A model generated the notes under the pieces. That model did not search any database, was not told the origin of the DNA, and worked only from the letters and a program-made list of their open reading frames with translations. Made by a program: the position numbers and the translations under genes. This document shows positions 34,143 to 43,394 of a stretch of DNA of 64,000 nt, in pieces. Location of the stretch: the NCBI GenBank assembly GCA_036350795.1, contig JAZBNV010000054.1:1-64000 (forward strand), written 5' to 3'. How positions within the stretch are numbered: position 1 is the first letter of the stretch; each line of letters begins with the position of its first letter. The DNA comes from JAUVKT01 sp036350795. Its GTDB lineage: Bacteria; Bacteroidota; Bacteroidia; Bacteroidales; VadinHA17.

Positions 34143-35013
34143 GATTGAAGAAAGTTCAGGCTTCTGCTTCGGGGTTGAAAATGCAATTAAACTTGCAGAG
34201 GAAACTCTTGCCTCGGGTGAAGTTGTTTACTGCCTCGGGCAGATAGTGCATAACGAAATAGAAGTTGAAAGGCTTGAGAGACTTGGGCTGGTAACTATCG
34301 ATCACAGGAAGTTCAGTGAGCTGAAAGATTGCAAAGTCCTGATAAGGGCTCACGGAGAACCACCCGAGACTTATGAGATTGCAGAAAAAAATAATATCCG
34401 GATAATTGAGGCAACCTGCCCGATTGTAAAGAAATTACAGAACAGGGTTCATAACGCGTGGCTTTCCTCGTCCGGGGGAGGAGGACAGGTGGCCATTTTC
34501 GGGAAAGCCGGTCATGCAGAAGTGGAAGGTTTACTTGGACAAACCAAGGGTGAAGCAATACTCGTAACAGGCAAAGAGGATCTGGAATTAATAGACTATT
34601 CGCTTCCCGTAACCATATTCTCCCAGACCACTATGAGTATTAAGGATTACGAGGAAATAGTTGGAATGCTCAAGGATAATTACAGGGCGCTTGGTAAGAC
34701 TCCTGATAAAATGGTATTTATTACCAGGTCGATATGCGGACAGGTATCAAACAGGGAGCCTGCACTGATAGACTTTGCTAAAAAACACGACGTGATAATA
34801 TTTGTAAGTGGGAAAAAAAGCTCGAATGGTAAGATGCTGTATGAAGTTTGTAAAAGAGAAAACAACTCAAGTTATTTTATCACATCCTACGATGAAATAG
34901 ACACCGGGTGGTTCACCAGCAGGGATTCAATAGGCCTTTGCGGAGCAACATCTACTCCAAGATGGCTGATAAGGGAAATATTTGATAAACTGAAGGAATT
35001 ATTTTCTGCTTAA
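34132..35013 (+). CDS. ispH: 4-hydroxy-3-methylbut-2-enyl diphosphate reductase
   Basis: 293 residues. The three cluster-binding cysteines appear in SGFCFGVENAI, EATCPIVKK and RSICGQVSNR. Other marks are YCLGQIVHNEIEVERL, IRAHGEPPETYEIA and the C-terminal FVSGKKSSNGKMLYEV and GLCGATSTPRWLI. It makes IPP and DMAPP in the last step of the MEP pathway, so this organism makes isoprenoids by that route. Translationally coupled with cmk by an 11-base overlap. Confidence 0.97.
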   Translation: MKIEIEESSGFCFGVENAIKLAEETLASGEVVYCLGQIVHNEIEVERLERLGLVTIDHRKFSELKDCKVLIRAHGEPPETYEIAEKNNIRIIEATCPIVKKLQNRVHNAWLSSSGGGGQVAIFGKAGHAEVEGLLGQTKGEAILVTGKEDLELIDYSLPVTIFSQTTMSIKDYEEIVGMLKDNYRALGKTPDKMVFITRSICGQVSNREPALIDFAKKHDVIIFVSGKKSSNGKMLYEVCKRENNSSYFITSYDEIDTGWFTSRDSIGLCGATSTPRWLIREIFDKLKELFSA

Positions 35014-35038
35014 GGCTTAAGCCGAAATATTTTTATAG

Positions 35039-35047
35039 TAGATTTGC
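35039..35047 (+). promoter_or_regulatory. Candidate pfkA promoter -7 box
   Basis: TAGATTTGC at 35039-35047, a full match to TAnnTTTGY, 22 bases before the pfkA ATG. No good -33 TTTG was seen at the usual distance. Confidence 0.5.
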
Positions 35048-35069
35048 AGATTAAAAAATATACATATAA

Positions 35070-36047
35070 ATGACCAGGTTTAAAAAGATAGGTGTACTCA
35101 CTTCAGGTGGAGATGCACCCGGGATGAATGCAGCAATAAGAGCTGTAGTGAGGACTGCTATATTTAACAAATTAGAAGTTATTGGAATTCGGGAAGGCTA
35201 TAAGGGTATGATTGAAAACTTATTCACACCTCTCTGGTCGCATGATGTAAGTGAAATAATCCAGAGAGGCGGAACAATTCTCAAAACGGCCAGGTGCAAA
35301 GAGTTCAGAACTGAGGAGGGCCGGGCTACTGCCTATAAAAATCTTAAGGCTGTGGGCATTGACGGAGTTATTGTAATTGGTGGCGACGGTACATTTACAG
35401 GTGGCCGTATTTTCAATGAGGAATATGATTTACCCTTTGTTGGTATCCCGGGTACTATTGATAATGATATCTATGGCACCGATTATACCATTGGTTACGA
35501 CACTGCCCTTAATACTGTTATTGAAGCGGTTGATAAGATAAGGGATACCGCATCTGCACACAACAGGATGTTTTTCGTAGAAGTAATGGGAGCTGAAGCA
35601 GGCTTTATAGCCCTTAGAAGCGGAATAGCTACCGGGGCAGAAGCTATTATTATACCGGAGACAAGGCATGAAAGCGATAAGCTTACTGAAATGTTAAAAA
35701 GCGGAAGAAGGGAACATGCCAGCAACCTGGTTATTGTTGCAGAAGGTGACGAAGAAGGGGGAGCTTATGCCCTTGCCAATAAATATAAGAAGCTTTATCC
35801 CAACTATGATATCAGGATAACTGTACTGGGTCACCTGCAGAGGGGTGGTTCACCTTCGGCCTATGACAGGGTTACTGCATCAAGGCTTGGTTTTGCTGCG
35901 GTAGAGGCACTTCTGGACGACCAGAAAAGCGTTATGGTAGGCATACAGAATAATGAGGTTGGCCTGGTTCCGTTCAGAAAGGCAGTAAAACTTCATAAAG
36001 ACGTAAACAGGGATCTCTTATATATCTCTGAAGTTCTTTCCAGCTAG
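35070..36047 (+). CDS. pfkA: ATP-dependent 6-phosphofructokinase
   Basis: 325 residues, standard bacterial length. Motifs: GVLTSGGDAPGMNAAIRAVVR at the start (core TSGGDAPGMNAAIR), GGDGTFTGG, the catalytic PGTIDNDI, and ADP/fructose-site stretches TASAHNRMFFVEVMG and LGHLQRGGSPSAYDR. The GGDGT glycine at the phosphate-donor site points to ATP instead of pyrophosphate as donor. It commits glucose to glycolysis. The stop lies one base from the stop of the convergent hybrid kinase. Confidence 0.96.
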   Translation: MTRFKKIGVLTSGGDAPGMNAAIRAVVRTAIFNKLEVIGIREGYKGMIENLFTPLWSHDVSEIIQRGGTILKTARCKEFRTEEGRATAYKNLKAVGIDGVIVIGGDGTFTGGRIFNEEYDLPFVGIPGTIDNDIYGTDYTIGYDTALNTVIEAVDKIRDTASAHNRMFFVEVMGAEAGFIALRSGIATGAEAIIIPETRHESDKLTEMLKSGRREHASNLVIVAEGDEEGGAYALANKYKKLYPNYDIRITVLGHLQRGGSPSAYDRVTASRLGFAAVEALLDDQKSVMVGIQNNEVGLVPFRKAVKLHKDVNRDLLYISEVLSS

Positions 36048-36048
36048 C

Positions 36049-39000
36049 TTAGCCGGCACTGAACACCCTGTCAACCACGTTCAATAGTTCTTCCCTGAGT
36101 ACAGGTTTTTTCAGGTAGTCGTCACATCCGGCCTGGATGGCTTTTTCGCGGTCGCCAGATAAAGCCAGGGCTGTTAGTGCAACAACAGGAAGATGGGGCA
36201 TTTTTTCCTTTATTCGCCTTGTAGTTTCATAACCATCCATACCCGGCAACCTGATATCCATCAGTACAAGTTCAATATCCCTGTGCTTTGACAGCATCTC
36301 AAGAGCAATAGTCCCATTTTCGGCATGCAATACTCTCAATCCCCTGTTTTGCAGAATCTGTTCAACAAAGAGAAAATTATAAATCTCATCCTCAACTATA
36401 AGAATAAGGCCTTCGCTGTTTTCGTCCTTAATAGGCTCAGCCGGCCTTTTAACTTCAGGATCAGGATCAACAACAAATGGGATTGTAAAATAAAAAACAC
36501 TGCCCTCACCCGGAACAGACTTCAGCCATATCCTGCCTCCCAGTTTTTCGACATAGGCCTTACAGATAGAAAGTCCCAGTCCTGTACCCTCCTGCAATCT
36601 TGAAAGTCCCGATTCAGCCTGTATAAACCTCTCAAACACTCTTTTATGCATTTCAGGCGGAATTCCGTATCCACTGTCCTCGACCGAGAATTCAATATTC
36701 AGACCGGTCTTTCTGCACTGAATCTTTATTCCTCCACTTTCGGTAAACTTTATCGAATTGGAGATAAGGTTAGATAAAATCTGGCGTAGTTTGGTATGAT
36801 CTGATATAATAGTTTTTTCATCGTCCTCCAGGAAGCATTCCAGTTCAAGACTCAACTTTTTATCATCAAGTGCCGGCCGGTACTGCATCCTCAGGTCTTC
36901 AAACAGCTTAGGCAGATCAACCGGGCTGTTCCTTATAGTAACCTGGCCTGCTTCTATTTTTGAAATATCCACGATATCATTTACAATGTTCAGTAACTGG
37001 TTTGAACTACTCCTTATTATCGACATATACTCCTTTCGTTCTTCCCTCGGCATTTCGTCTGTATCCATAAGGTCGAGGAAACCAATAATTCCATTCATCG
37101 GGGTCCTGATCTCGTGAGACATATTAGCCAGGAAGGCTGATTTTAACCTGTCGCTCTCTTCTGCCTTGACAAGAGCCTGTTTAAGCTGTTCTTCTATTCT
37201 TACCCTGTAGTCAATATCAATATGAATACCAACCATACGGGTAGGATTATTATCCTTATCCCACTCCCATACTTTGCCAGAAGCAAGTATCCATTTCCAT
37301 TGGTCATCGCTGGTAAGCATCCTGAACTCAATGCGGTAATACTCTGTTTGGCCGGCATAGTGCTTCTCCAGCTCCTTCTCAATCTTTTTCATGTCCTCAG
37401 GATGCACAAAATCTGCAAATGTCCTGAAATTAAACCTCCTGTACTTCTTATTAAACTGCGACCTGGTATAGCCAAGCATTCCAAACCAGTTATCATTCAG
37501 TACCAGTTCGTCCCGTGCAGGATTCCAGTCCCAGAGTCCGTTGCCTGTTCCATTAACTGCGGCATCAAGGCTGAAAACATTATCCCGCAAATCCTTTTCT
37601 AACTCCTTGATATGTGTTATATCGGTAGCGAGGCCAACCTGTGCATAAACCTCCCCATCTTTACCTCTTATAGGTATTTTTGTGATCAGGTAATCGTATA
37701 GCCTTCCGTCGCTCAATCTTAATTCCTGCTCATAGGTTTGTTCAACCCCCTGCTGAATCACTATATCATCACTGAGTCTGGAGTCAATATCTAAAGATAG
37801 CTTCAGTTCTTCACTGGTTTTTCCAATTATTTCTATCTGGTCGAGACCTAACTTCTCAGTAAAGGCCCGGTTTACAAGCAGATATTTACCGTCGGCATCC
37901 TTTACAAATAATATTGCTTCAATGCTGGATATTATTGTTTCCAGAAAATTCCTCGTCTCTTCAACCTGCTTCGACAGTTTCTTCGTGCTGTCTACATCTA
38001 TTATTACTCCAACTACTCTTTTGGCTTTCCCCTCCTCGTCACGATCGAGCCCTTTACCAGATATCTGTATCCACTTATAACCACCATCAGGATTCATTAT
38101 CCTGTACTCGCCGCGGTATTCTGAGCTCTGACCCTCAATATGTTTTGTAAACCGCCTGCCAACAGTTTCGAGATCATCAGGATGAATCATGCTCAGCCAA
38201 TCATCCACATTCATAGTGCCACCCCTGCGCTTTCTGCCTATCAGGTTCCAGAATCCCTGTCCCAGGATCATCTCCCTCCTTTCAACATCATAATCCCAGA
38301 TTCCCAGTCCTCCCTCCTTGACAGCAATATTGAAACTCGCCTGCGATCTTTCAAGGTCTGATTCAACTTTCAGCCTGTCTGTAATATCCCTTACATTGGC
38401 CAGTACAATCTGCTTTCCCTTATAGTTAACAGGCGAAAGGATCACCTCAGCAGAAAACTCTTCCCCATTCTTTCTCTTATGCACCCAGTTGGGAATATAA
38501 ACACTTTCGCTCATTGCTCTTGAGGCATTGCCATCCAGCGACTCTCCAGAAGGCAATCCATCTGGCTGTACCTCGGCAGAAAGATCCATCGGGGAGATAC
38601 TCAGTAACTCCTCCTGGCTTTTGTAGCCGAAAATTTTCAATGTAGCATCATTACAAAGAACAATCCTGGAGGAAGACAGGTCGTAAAGGAGTAAGGCATC
38701 CCTGGATGACTCAAAAAGATTTCTGTACTCATATTCACTTTCCCGGAGCTCATTCTGAACCCGAATCCTCTTCAACTCGCTGGTGACGTTATCCCATAAT
38801 ATCGATATCAGGTTAACATCCTGCTCATTATAATCACCAGCCTTGTTCCCCAAACCAAGCAGATAGGTTATTTTATTCTCTACAACCAGTGGTACAACCA
38901 TCCCGTTAAGAAGGGTTTTTGCTGCCTTACCCATAGCGCTGATATGCTCCTGGCTTAATATTATAGGCTGCCTCCTGCTTATCATGGATATCCACTCCCG

Positions 39001-39636
39001 GTTATGCCCCATTTCCATTCTTTCACTAAAGCTATTCCCGCTAAATATGGTGTTGTCGGTTAACCATACTGTATCAGTGAGATTTCCTGTGCCTTCGTCA
39101 TAAGCACCAAGAAATCCTATGCTGCTCCCGGTAAGCTTAATAGTTTCTTCCAGAGCTATTCTGATAATTGAATCAGCATCGCCTGATTCAGCCGATGATA
39201 TCAGGCGCAGGGAAATTTTTCTTGCTTCAGACATCATCATTTCCGAAGAAATATTTTTCCCAACAACAAAGAATGCATCCTTATTGTCCCATACCCCTTT
39301 ATGAAAAGAAATACTGGAGGGTATTTTTCTGCCTGTTTTCGTAATTATTGGATAGTTCCATTCACCAAAGCCATTTTCCTTTACCTGCTGATATTGTGAT
39401 ACGATATCAGCTTTATCTTCTTCCCTGAAAATCATTTCCGCATCTCTTCCATACAACTCATCCATGTTATATCCAAGAAGGTCGAGCCCGGAACGGTTAA
39501 CATCAATAAACAATCCGTCCATATCAACAACACACAGCAAGTGATCTATTGTATCGAAAAATGATATAAAGTTTGAAACTCTTTGTACGATAGAATCCCT
39601 CTTGTTTGCTCCCCATTTACTATCTGAACCAGCCAT
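36049..39636 (-). CDS. Hybrid histidine kinase with five PAS domains and a GAF domain
   Basis: 1195 residues from the ATG at 39636 (the frame also allows 39711). No signal peptide or membrane helix, so it should be cytosolic. Order: PAS (about 20-130), GAF (about 140-285), PAS (about 305-430), PAS with PAC (about 440-570), PAS (about 575-690), PAS with PAC (about 705-825), HisKA with NMSHEIRTPMNG (His841), HATPase with SNLISNSIKF and EGTGLGLSICKAYVEKLGG, and a C-terminal receiver with LVLMDIRLPGMDG (Asp1127). Phosphate is expected to move His-to-Asp within the chain and then to an unknown output. A redox or small-molecule signal is likely but cannot be named. Confidence 0.92.
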   Translation of the reverse strand: MAGSDSKWGANKRDSIVQRVSNFISFFDTIDHLLCVVDMDGLFIDVNRSGLDLLGYNMDELYGRDAEMIFREEDKADIVSQYQQVKENGFGEWNYPIITKTGRKIPSSISFHKGVWDNKDAFFVVGKNISSEMMMSEARKISLRLISSAESGDADSIIRIALEETIKLTGSSIGFLGAYDEGTGNLTDTVWLTDNTIFSGNSFSERMEMGHNREWISMISRRQPIILSQEHISAMGKAAKTLLNGMVVPLVVENKITYLLGLGNKAGDYNEQDVNLISILWDNVTSELKRIRVQNELRESEYEYRNLFESSRDALLLYDLSSSRIVLCNDATLKIFGYKSQEELLSISPMDLSAEVQPDGLPSGESLDGNASRAMSESVYIPNWVHKRKNGEEFSAEVILSPVNYKGKQIVLANVRDITDRLKVESDLERSQASFNIAVKEGGLGIWDYDVERREMILGQGFWNLIGRKRRGGTMNVDDWLSMIHPDDLETVGRRFTKHIEGQSSEYRGEYRIMNPDGGYKWIQISGKGLDRDEEGKAKRVVGVIIDVDSTKKLSKQVEETRNFLETIISSIEAILFVKDADGKYLLVNRAFTEKLGLDQIEIIGKTSEELKLSLDIDSRLSDDIVIQQGVEQTYEQELRLSDGRLYDYLITKIPIRGKDGEVYAQVGLATDITHIKELEKDLRDNVFSLDAAVNGTGNGLWDWNPARDELVLNDNWFGMLGYTRSQFNKKYRRFNFRTFADFVHPEDMKKIEKELEKHYAGQTEYYRIEFRMLTSDDQWKWILASGKVWEWDKDNNPTRMVGIHIDIDYRVRIEEQLKQALVKAEESDRLKSAFLANMSHEIRTPMNGIIGFLDLMDTDEMPREERKEYMSIIRSSSNQLLNIVNDIVDISKIEAGQVTIRNSPVDLPKLFEDLRMQYRPALDDKKLSLELECFLEDDEKTIISDHTKLRQILSNLISNSIKFTESGGIKIQCRKTGLNIEFSVEDSGYGIPPEMHKRVFERFIQAESGLSRLQEGTGLGLSICKAYVEKLGGRIWLKSVPGEGSVFYFTIPFVVDPDPEVKRPAEPIKDENSEGLILIVEDEIYNFLFVEQILQNRGLRVLHAENGTIALEMLSKHRDIELVLMDIRLPGMDGYETTRRIKEKMPHLPVVALTALALSGDREKAIQAGCDDYLKKPVLREELLNVVDRVFSAG

Positions 39637-39891
39637 CCAATGTATTTTTGTTTGCGACGAAAATATTAAATTATATGATACATCAGAAAACTTTGAATTA
39701 ACAATTATCATAGTGTTCTGAACAATTGTATTACAGGGGCCTGTTATTTACCGGTACCCTGGTAAAATTCATCAATGTGCTTTGCCTGGCAGAATAGAAA
39801 GCAAAATTCATTCACCCGGCAAGTGAAATTATTATTAGAGTAAATAGATTGGTTTTCCTATTTTTACAAATCACTTAAGCATTTCGTTGAA

Positions 39892-41028
39892 TTGAATAAG
39901 ATAAAAATAATTGGCCCTGCATATCCTTTCAGGGGAGGAATTGCAGCTTTTAATGAGAGGCTGGCGTACGAGCTTACTAAAAATGGCCATAATGTTGAGA
40001 TTGAAACATTTACCATACAGTACCCGGCTTTCCTCTTTCCAGGCAAAACACAATATTCAGAGTCGGAGGCACCCCGTGGATTAAATATCAGGAGGACCAT
40101 TAATTCAGTTTCACCTTTAAACTGGCTGAGGGTTGGCAGGAGAATAAGAAAAGAAAATAATGATCTGGTGATATTTAAATTCTGGTTGCCCTTTATGGGA
40201 CCCTGCCTTGGAACTCTTGCCAGGATTATAAGAAAAAACAAAAAAACAGTTATAATATCTGTCCTTGATAATATTGTTCCGCATGAGAAAAGGCCCGGCG
40301 ACAGGCTGTTAACATCCTATTTTATTAAATCGCAGGATGGCTTTATTGCAATGTCAGATTCGGTATTGAAAGAACTCAGGACCTTTACAGACAGCAAGCC
40401 AGGTATTTACTCACCGCATCCTGTTTATGACAACTATGGAGCTTCCATAAGTCGCGAAGAAGCACTGAGAAAGCTCGGGCTTGAAAAAGAATACAGGTAT
40501 CTTTTATTCTTTGGGCTGGTAAGGGAGTACAAAGGGCTTGATCTGCTGATAAAAGCATTTGCAGATAAGAGATTGAGGGAGCTGAGGCTTAAGGTGCTTG
40601 TTGCCGGCGAATTTTATGAAGATAAACAAAAATATACAGAGCTGATAAACAAGCTGGAGCTTGCCGAAGATATTTATTTAGAGCCCAGGTTTATTCCCGA
40701 CAGTGAGGTTGCAGCCTGGTTCTGTGCATCAGATCTTATTGTACAGCCCTATAAGTCAGCTACACAGAGTGGCATTACCCAGATAGGCTACCAGTTTGAG
40801 AAACCCATGCTTGTAACATCTGTTGGCGGGCTTCCTGAGATAATTACTCACGGGAAAAGCGGTTATGTTGTAGAGCCGGAACCACTCAGCATTGCAGATG
40901 CTATTTATGATTTCTTCATCAACGGCAGGTTAAGCATTATGGAAAGCGGTGTTAAGGAAGATAAGAAGAAATTCAGCTGGGACAGGATGATTAATTCCAT
41001 CTATGAACTTGCCGGAATAAAAACCTGA
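39892..41028 (+). CDS. Glycosyltransferase family 4 protein
   Basis: 378 residues. The frame has no ATG near its 5' end; a TTG at 39892 gives NKIKIIGPAYPFRGGIAAFNERLA, the expected N-terminal GGIAAF donor/acceptor loop, so TTG is taken as start. The C-terminal Rossmann half has LLFFGLVREYKGLDLLIKAF, LVAGEFYED, ASDLIVQPYKSATQSGITQIGY and KPMLVTSVGGLPEIITHGKSGYVV (core VTSVGGLPE), as in GT4 enzymes. It probably adds a sugar during surface polysaccharide or glycolipid synthesis. It stands alone, between two minus-strand genes. Confidence 0.9.
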   Translation: MNKIKIIGPAYPFRGGIAAFNERLAYELTKNGHNVEIETFTIQYPAFLFPGKTQYSESEAPRGLNIRRTINSVSPLNWLRVGRRIRKENNDLVIFKFWLPFMGPCLGTLARIIRKNKKTVIISVLDNIVPHEKRPGDRLLTSYFIKSQDGFIAMSDSVLKELRTFTDSKPGIYSPHPVYDNYGASISREEALRKLGLEKEYRYLLFFGLVREYKGLDLLIKAFADKRLRELRLKVLVAGEFYEDKQKYTELINKLELAEDIYLEPRFIPDSEVAAWFCASDLIVQPYKSATQSGITQIGYQFEKPMLVTSVGGLPEIITHGKSGYVVEPEPLSIADAIYDFFINGRLSIMESGVKEDKKKFSWDRMINSIYELAGIKT

Positions 41029-41033
41029 TCTTA

Positions 41034-43313
41034 TTATGCAGGATCAACATCCGCATAAACCCGCAAACCCGTTTTACCGGCTTCAATAAGTACGTAGCGC
41101 ATTGATTTCCGGATAAAGCGCTTAATCTTCCCAAGCTCATTTTCGTTACGGTCTATCTTGATCAGTATTGTCATAATATATGAGTCCTGGATTCTCTCAA
41201 TAACAGGAAATTCCGGGCCAAGAACCCTGTATGCTCCCTGCCCCCTTAGTGTTCCGGCAAGCATATTAGCCGCTGATTTTACTACTGATCTTTCCCTGTG
41301 CCGCAGATATATGGTTATCAACCTGGTGTAGGGAGGATAAGAAAACTCCATTCTTTCTTCGAGCTGGCATTTATACATAGCCCAGAATTCATGGTTTATT
41401 GCCTGCCTTATTATTGAATTGGAAGGATCGGCAGTTTGCAACACCACCTTTCCTCTTTTTTTCCTTCTGCCTGCTCTTCCGCTCACCTGCTCAATCATCT
41501 GGTAGCACTTTTCCGGGGCCCTGAAATCAGGGAAAAACAGCATGCTGTCGATATTCAGAACGGCTACCAGGGTAAGGTTCTCGAAGTCAAGTCCCTTCGA
41601 AATCATTTGCGTACCTACGAGCATGTCTATATCTCCTTTTTCAAAGCGCTTAATTATGCTTTCAAATGAGCCCTTCCTGCGCGTTGTATCATAGTCCATT
41701 CTCTGAACCCTGTATCCGGGAAACAGCAGTGAAAGCTGATCGGAAATCTTTTCTGTTCCGAAACCTTTCATACGAAGATCTGTCGAAGAGCAATTGCCAC
41801 ACCTGGCCGGCAGTGTCGAACTCTTTCCACAATAATGACACTTAAGCCTGTTGATACCTTTATGGTAGGTCATACTTACAGAACAGTCGGTACAGAGAGG
41901 AACCCACCCGCACTCATTGCACATTATCACTGTTGAATAGCCCCTGCGGTTCCTGAAAAAGACTGCCTGCTCACCTGCGGCCAGGGTTTCTTCAGTTGCC
42001 GCAATAAGCTGGGGAGTAAAATCTGAAACCATTATTTTTCTCCTGAGGGCCTCCCTGCTATCGGCAATCTGAACCTCGGGCATTTTAACATCGCCGTACC
42101 TGGTATTTAATTCCACCAGTTTATATTTACCTGATTTACAATTAAATACAGACTCTATTGATGGTGTTGCCGACCCCAGTAAAACATTTGCACCGTAAAT
42201 CTTTGCAAGAATAAGCGCGCTATCCCGTGCATTATACCTGGGTGCCGGATCCTGTTGCTTATATGATGTATCGTGCTCCTCATCAACAATTATCAGTCCA
42301 AGCTTATCATAAGGCAGGAAAAGAGCTGATCTCACGCCAAGTATAATCCTGAATTGCTCGCCATGTTCATTACCACCGGTACGCAGCCATACTTCAACCC
42401 TTTCATTGTCGCTGAACCTGGAATGGTAAACACCAATATATGACCCAAAATAACTTCTCAGCCGGCTGATTATCTGGGAAGTAAGAGCTATCTCGGGCAG
42501 GAGGTACAGAACCTGTTTGCCCTGCTTTAGCTGATCCCTGATTAAATGTACATATATTTCAGTCTTGCCACTGGAAGTTACCCCCTTCAGCAGTACAACC
42601 TGTTTATTCCTGAATCCTTCCAGGATAGCATTAAATGAGCCTTCCTGCTCCTTGCTTAGATTCCGGGGATGGGTAGTAGTATACTGGCTTTCCTCGGGTC
42701 TGGCTTCAATGGCTCTCTCAGATAATATCCCCTTATTTACCAGCAGCTTAAGTGCCGATGAGGAAGCTCCTGCTATCTTCAGCAACTCATTTTTCGCAAG
42801 CATTCTTTGCTGCTCCTTTTCGCCTGAGAAATAAAAATCAAGAAGTGTAAGCAATATATGCTTTCCTGATGGCGAACGTGAAAGACCATCAATAATTATA
42901 TTCAATTCATCATCAGTATAATCCTTTGCCAGTGCTACCACTGTAATTTTCCGGGGAGAATATTTGAGTGACCCGCTTTTATCCATTTTCAAGCCCGCTG
43001 GCAGGGCAGCATCCATCACCTCACCCAGGTTGCAGATATAGTACTCGCTTACCCAGGTCCAGAATTTTAATTGCTTTCCGGAAATTTCCCTGGCAATCTC
43101 CGGTATTCCGGCAATCTTCTTTATACCGGAGTAATCAGGAGTCTCATTATGTACACGAAGTATTATTCCTATAAGTAACCTGCTTTTCCCAAAACTGACA
43201 ATTACCCTTGAACCAATGCGGATGTCTGAAAGATTAAGTCCTGAAAGACTGTAGGTATAAGTCCCCTCGAGTGCTCCCGGAATTATTACATCGGCATATT
43301 TATAGCTATCCAT
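41034..43313 (-). CDS. priA: Primosomal protein N', replication restart helicase
   Basis: 759 residues. N-terminal PriA DNA-binding domain begins YADVIIPGALEGTYTYSL. Helicase motifs: Walker A GVTSSGKTE, Walker B IIVDEEHDTSYKQQD, and VLLGSATPSIES. A zinc-binding insert has paired cysteines (CNECGWVPLCTDC, CHYCGKSSTLPARCGNC). Late motifs GTQMISKGLDFENLTLV and QVSGRAGRRKKRGKVVLQT are standard. It restarts stalled replication forks by loading the replicative helicase. Confidence 0.96.
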   Translation of the reverse strand: MDSYKYADVIIPGALEGTYTYSLSGLNLSDIRIGSRVIVSFGKSRLLIGIILRVHNETPDYSGIKKIAGIPEIAREISGKQLKFWTWVSEYYICNLGEVMDAALPAGLKMDKSGSLKYSPRKITVVALAKDYTDDELNIIIDGLSRSPSGKHILLTLLDFYFSGEKEQQRMLAKNELLKIAGASSSALKLLVNKGILSERAIEARPEESQYTTTHPRNLSKEQEGSFNAILEGFRNKQVVLLKGVTSSGKTEIYVHLIRDQLKQGKQVLYLLPEIALTSQIISRLRSYFGSYIGVYHSRFSDNERVEVWLRTGGNEHGEQFRIILGVRSALFLPYDKLGLIIVDEEHDTSYKQQDPAPRYNARDSALILAKIYGANVLLGSATPSIESVFNCKSGKYKLVELNTRYGDVKMPEVQIADSREALRRKIMVSDFTPQLIAATEETLAAGEQAVFFRNRRGYSTVIMCNECGWVPLCTDCSVSMTYHKGINRLKCHYCGKSSTLPARCGNCSSTDLRMKGFGTEKISDQLSLLFPGYRVQRMDYDTTRRKGSFESIIKRFEKGDIDMLVGTQMISKGLDFENLTLVAVLNIDSMLFFPDFRAPEKCYQMIEQVSGRAGRRKKRGKVVLQTADPSNSIIRQAINHEFWAMYKCQLEERMEFSYPPYTRLITIYLRHRERSVVKSAANMLAGTLRGQGAYRVLGPEFPVIERIQDSYIMTILIKIDRNENELGKIKRFIRKSMRYVLIEAGKTGLRVYADVDPA

Positions 43314-43394
43314 TACTTATGATTCAAGAGTCTAAATTTACCACAATAAAAATAAATGGTAATGGAAAAAAGAAATCCGGATAAGGCTGTTCCC

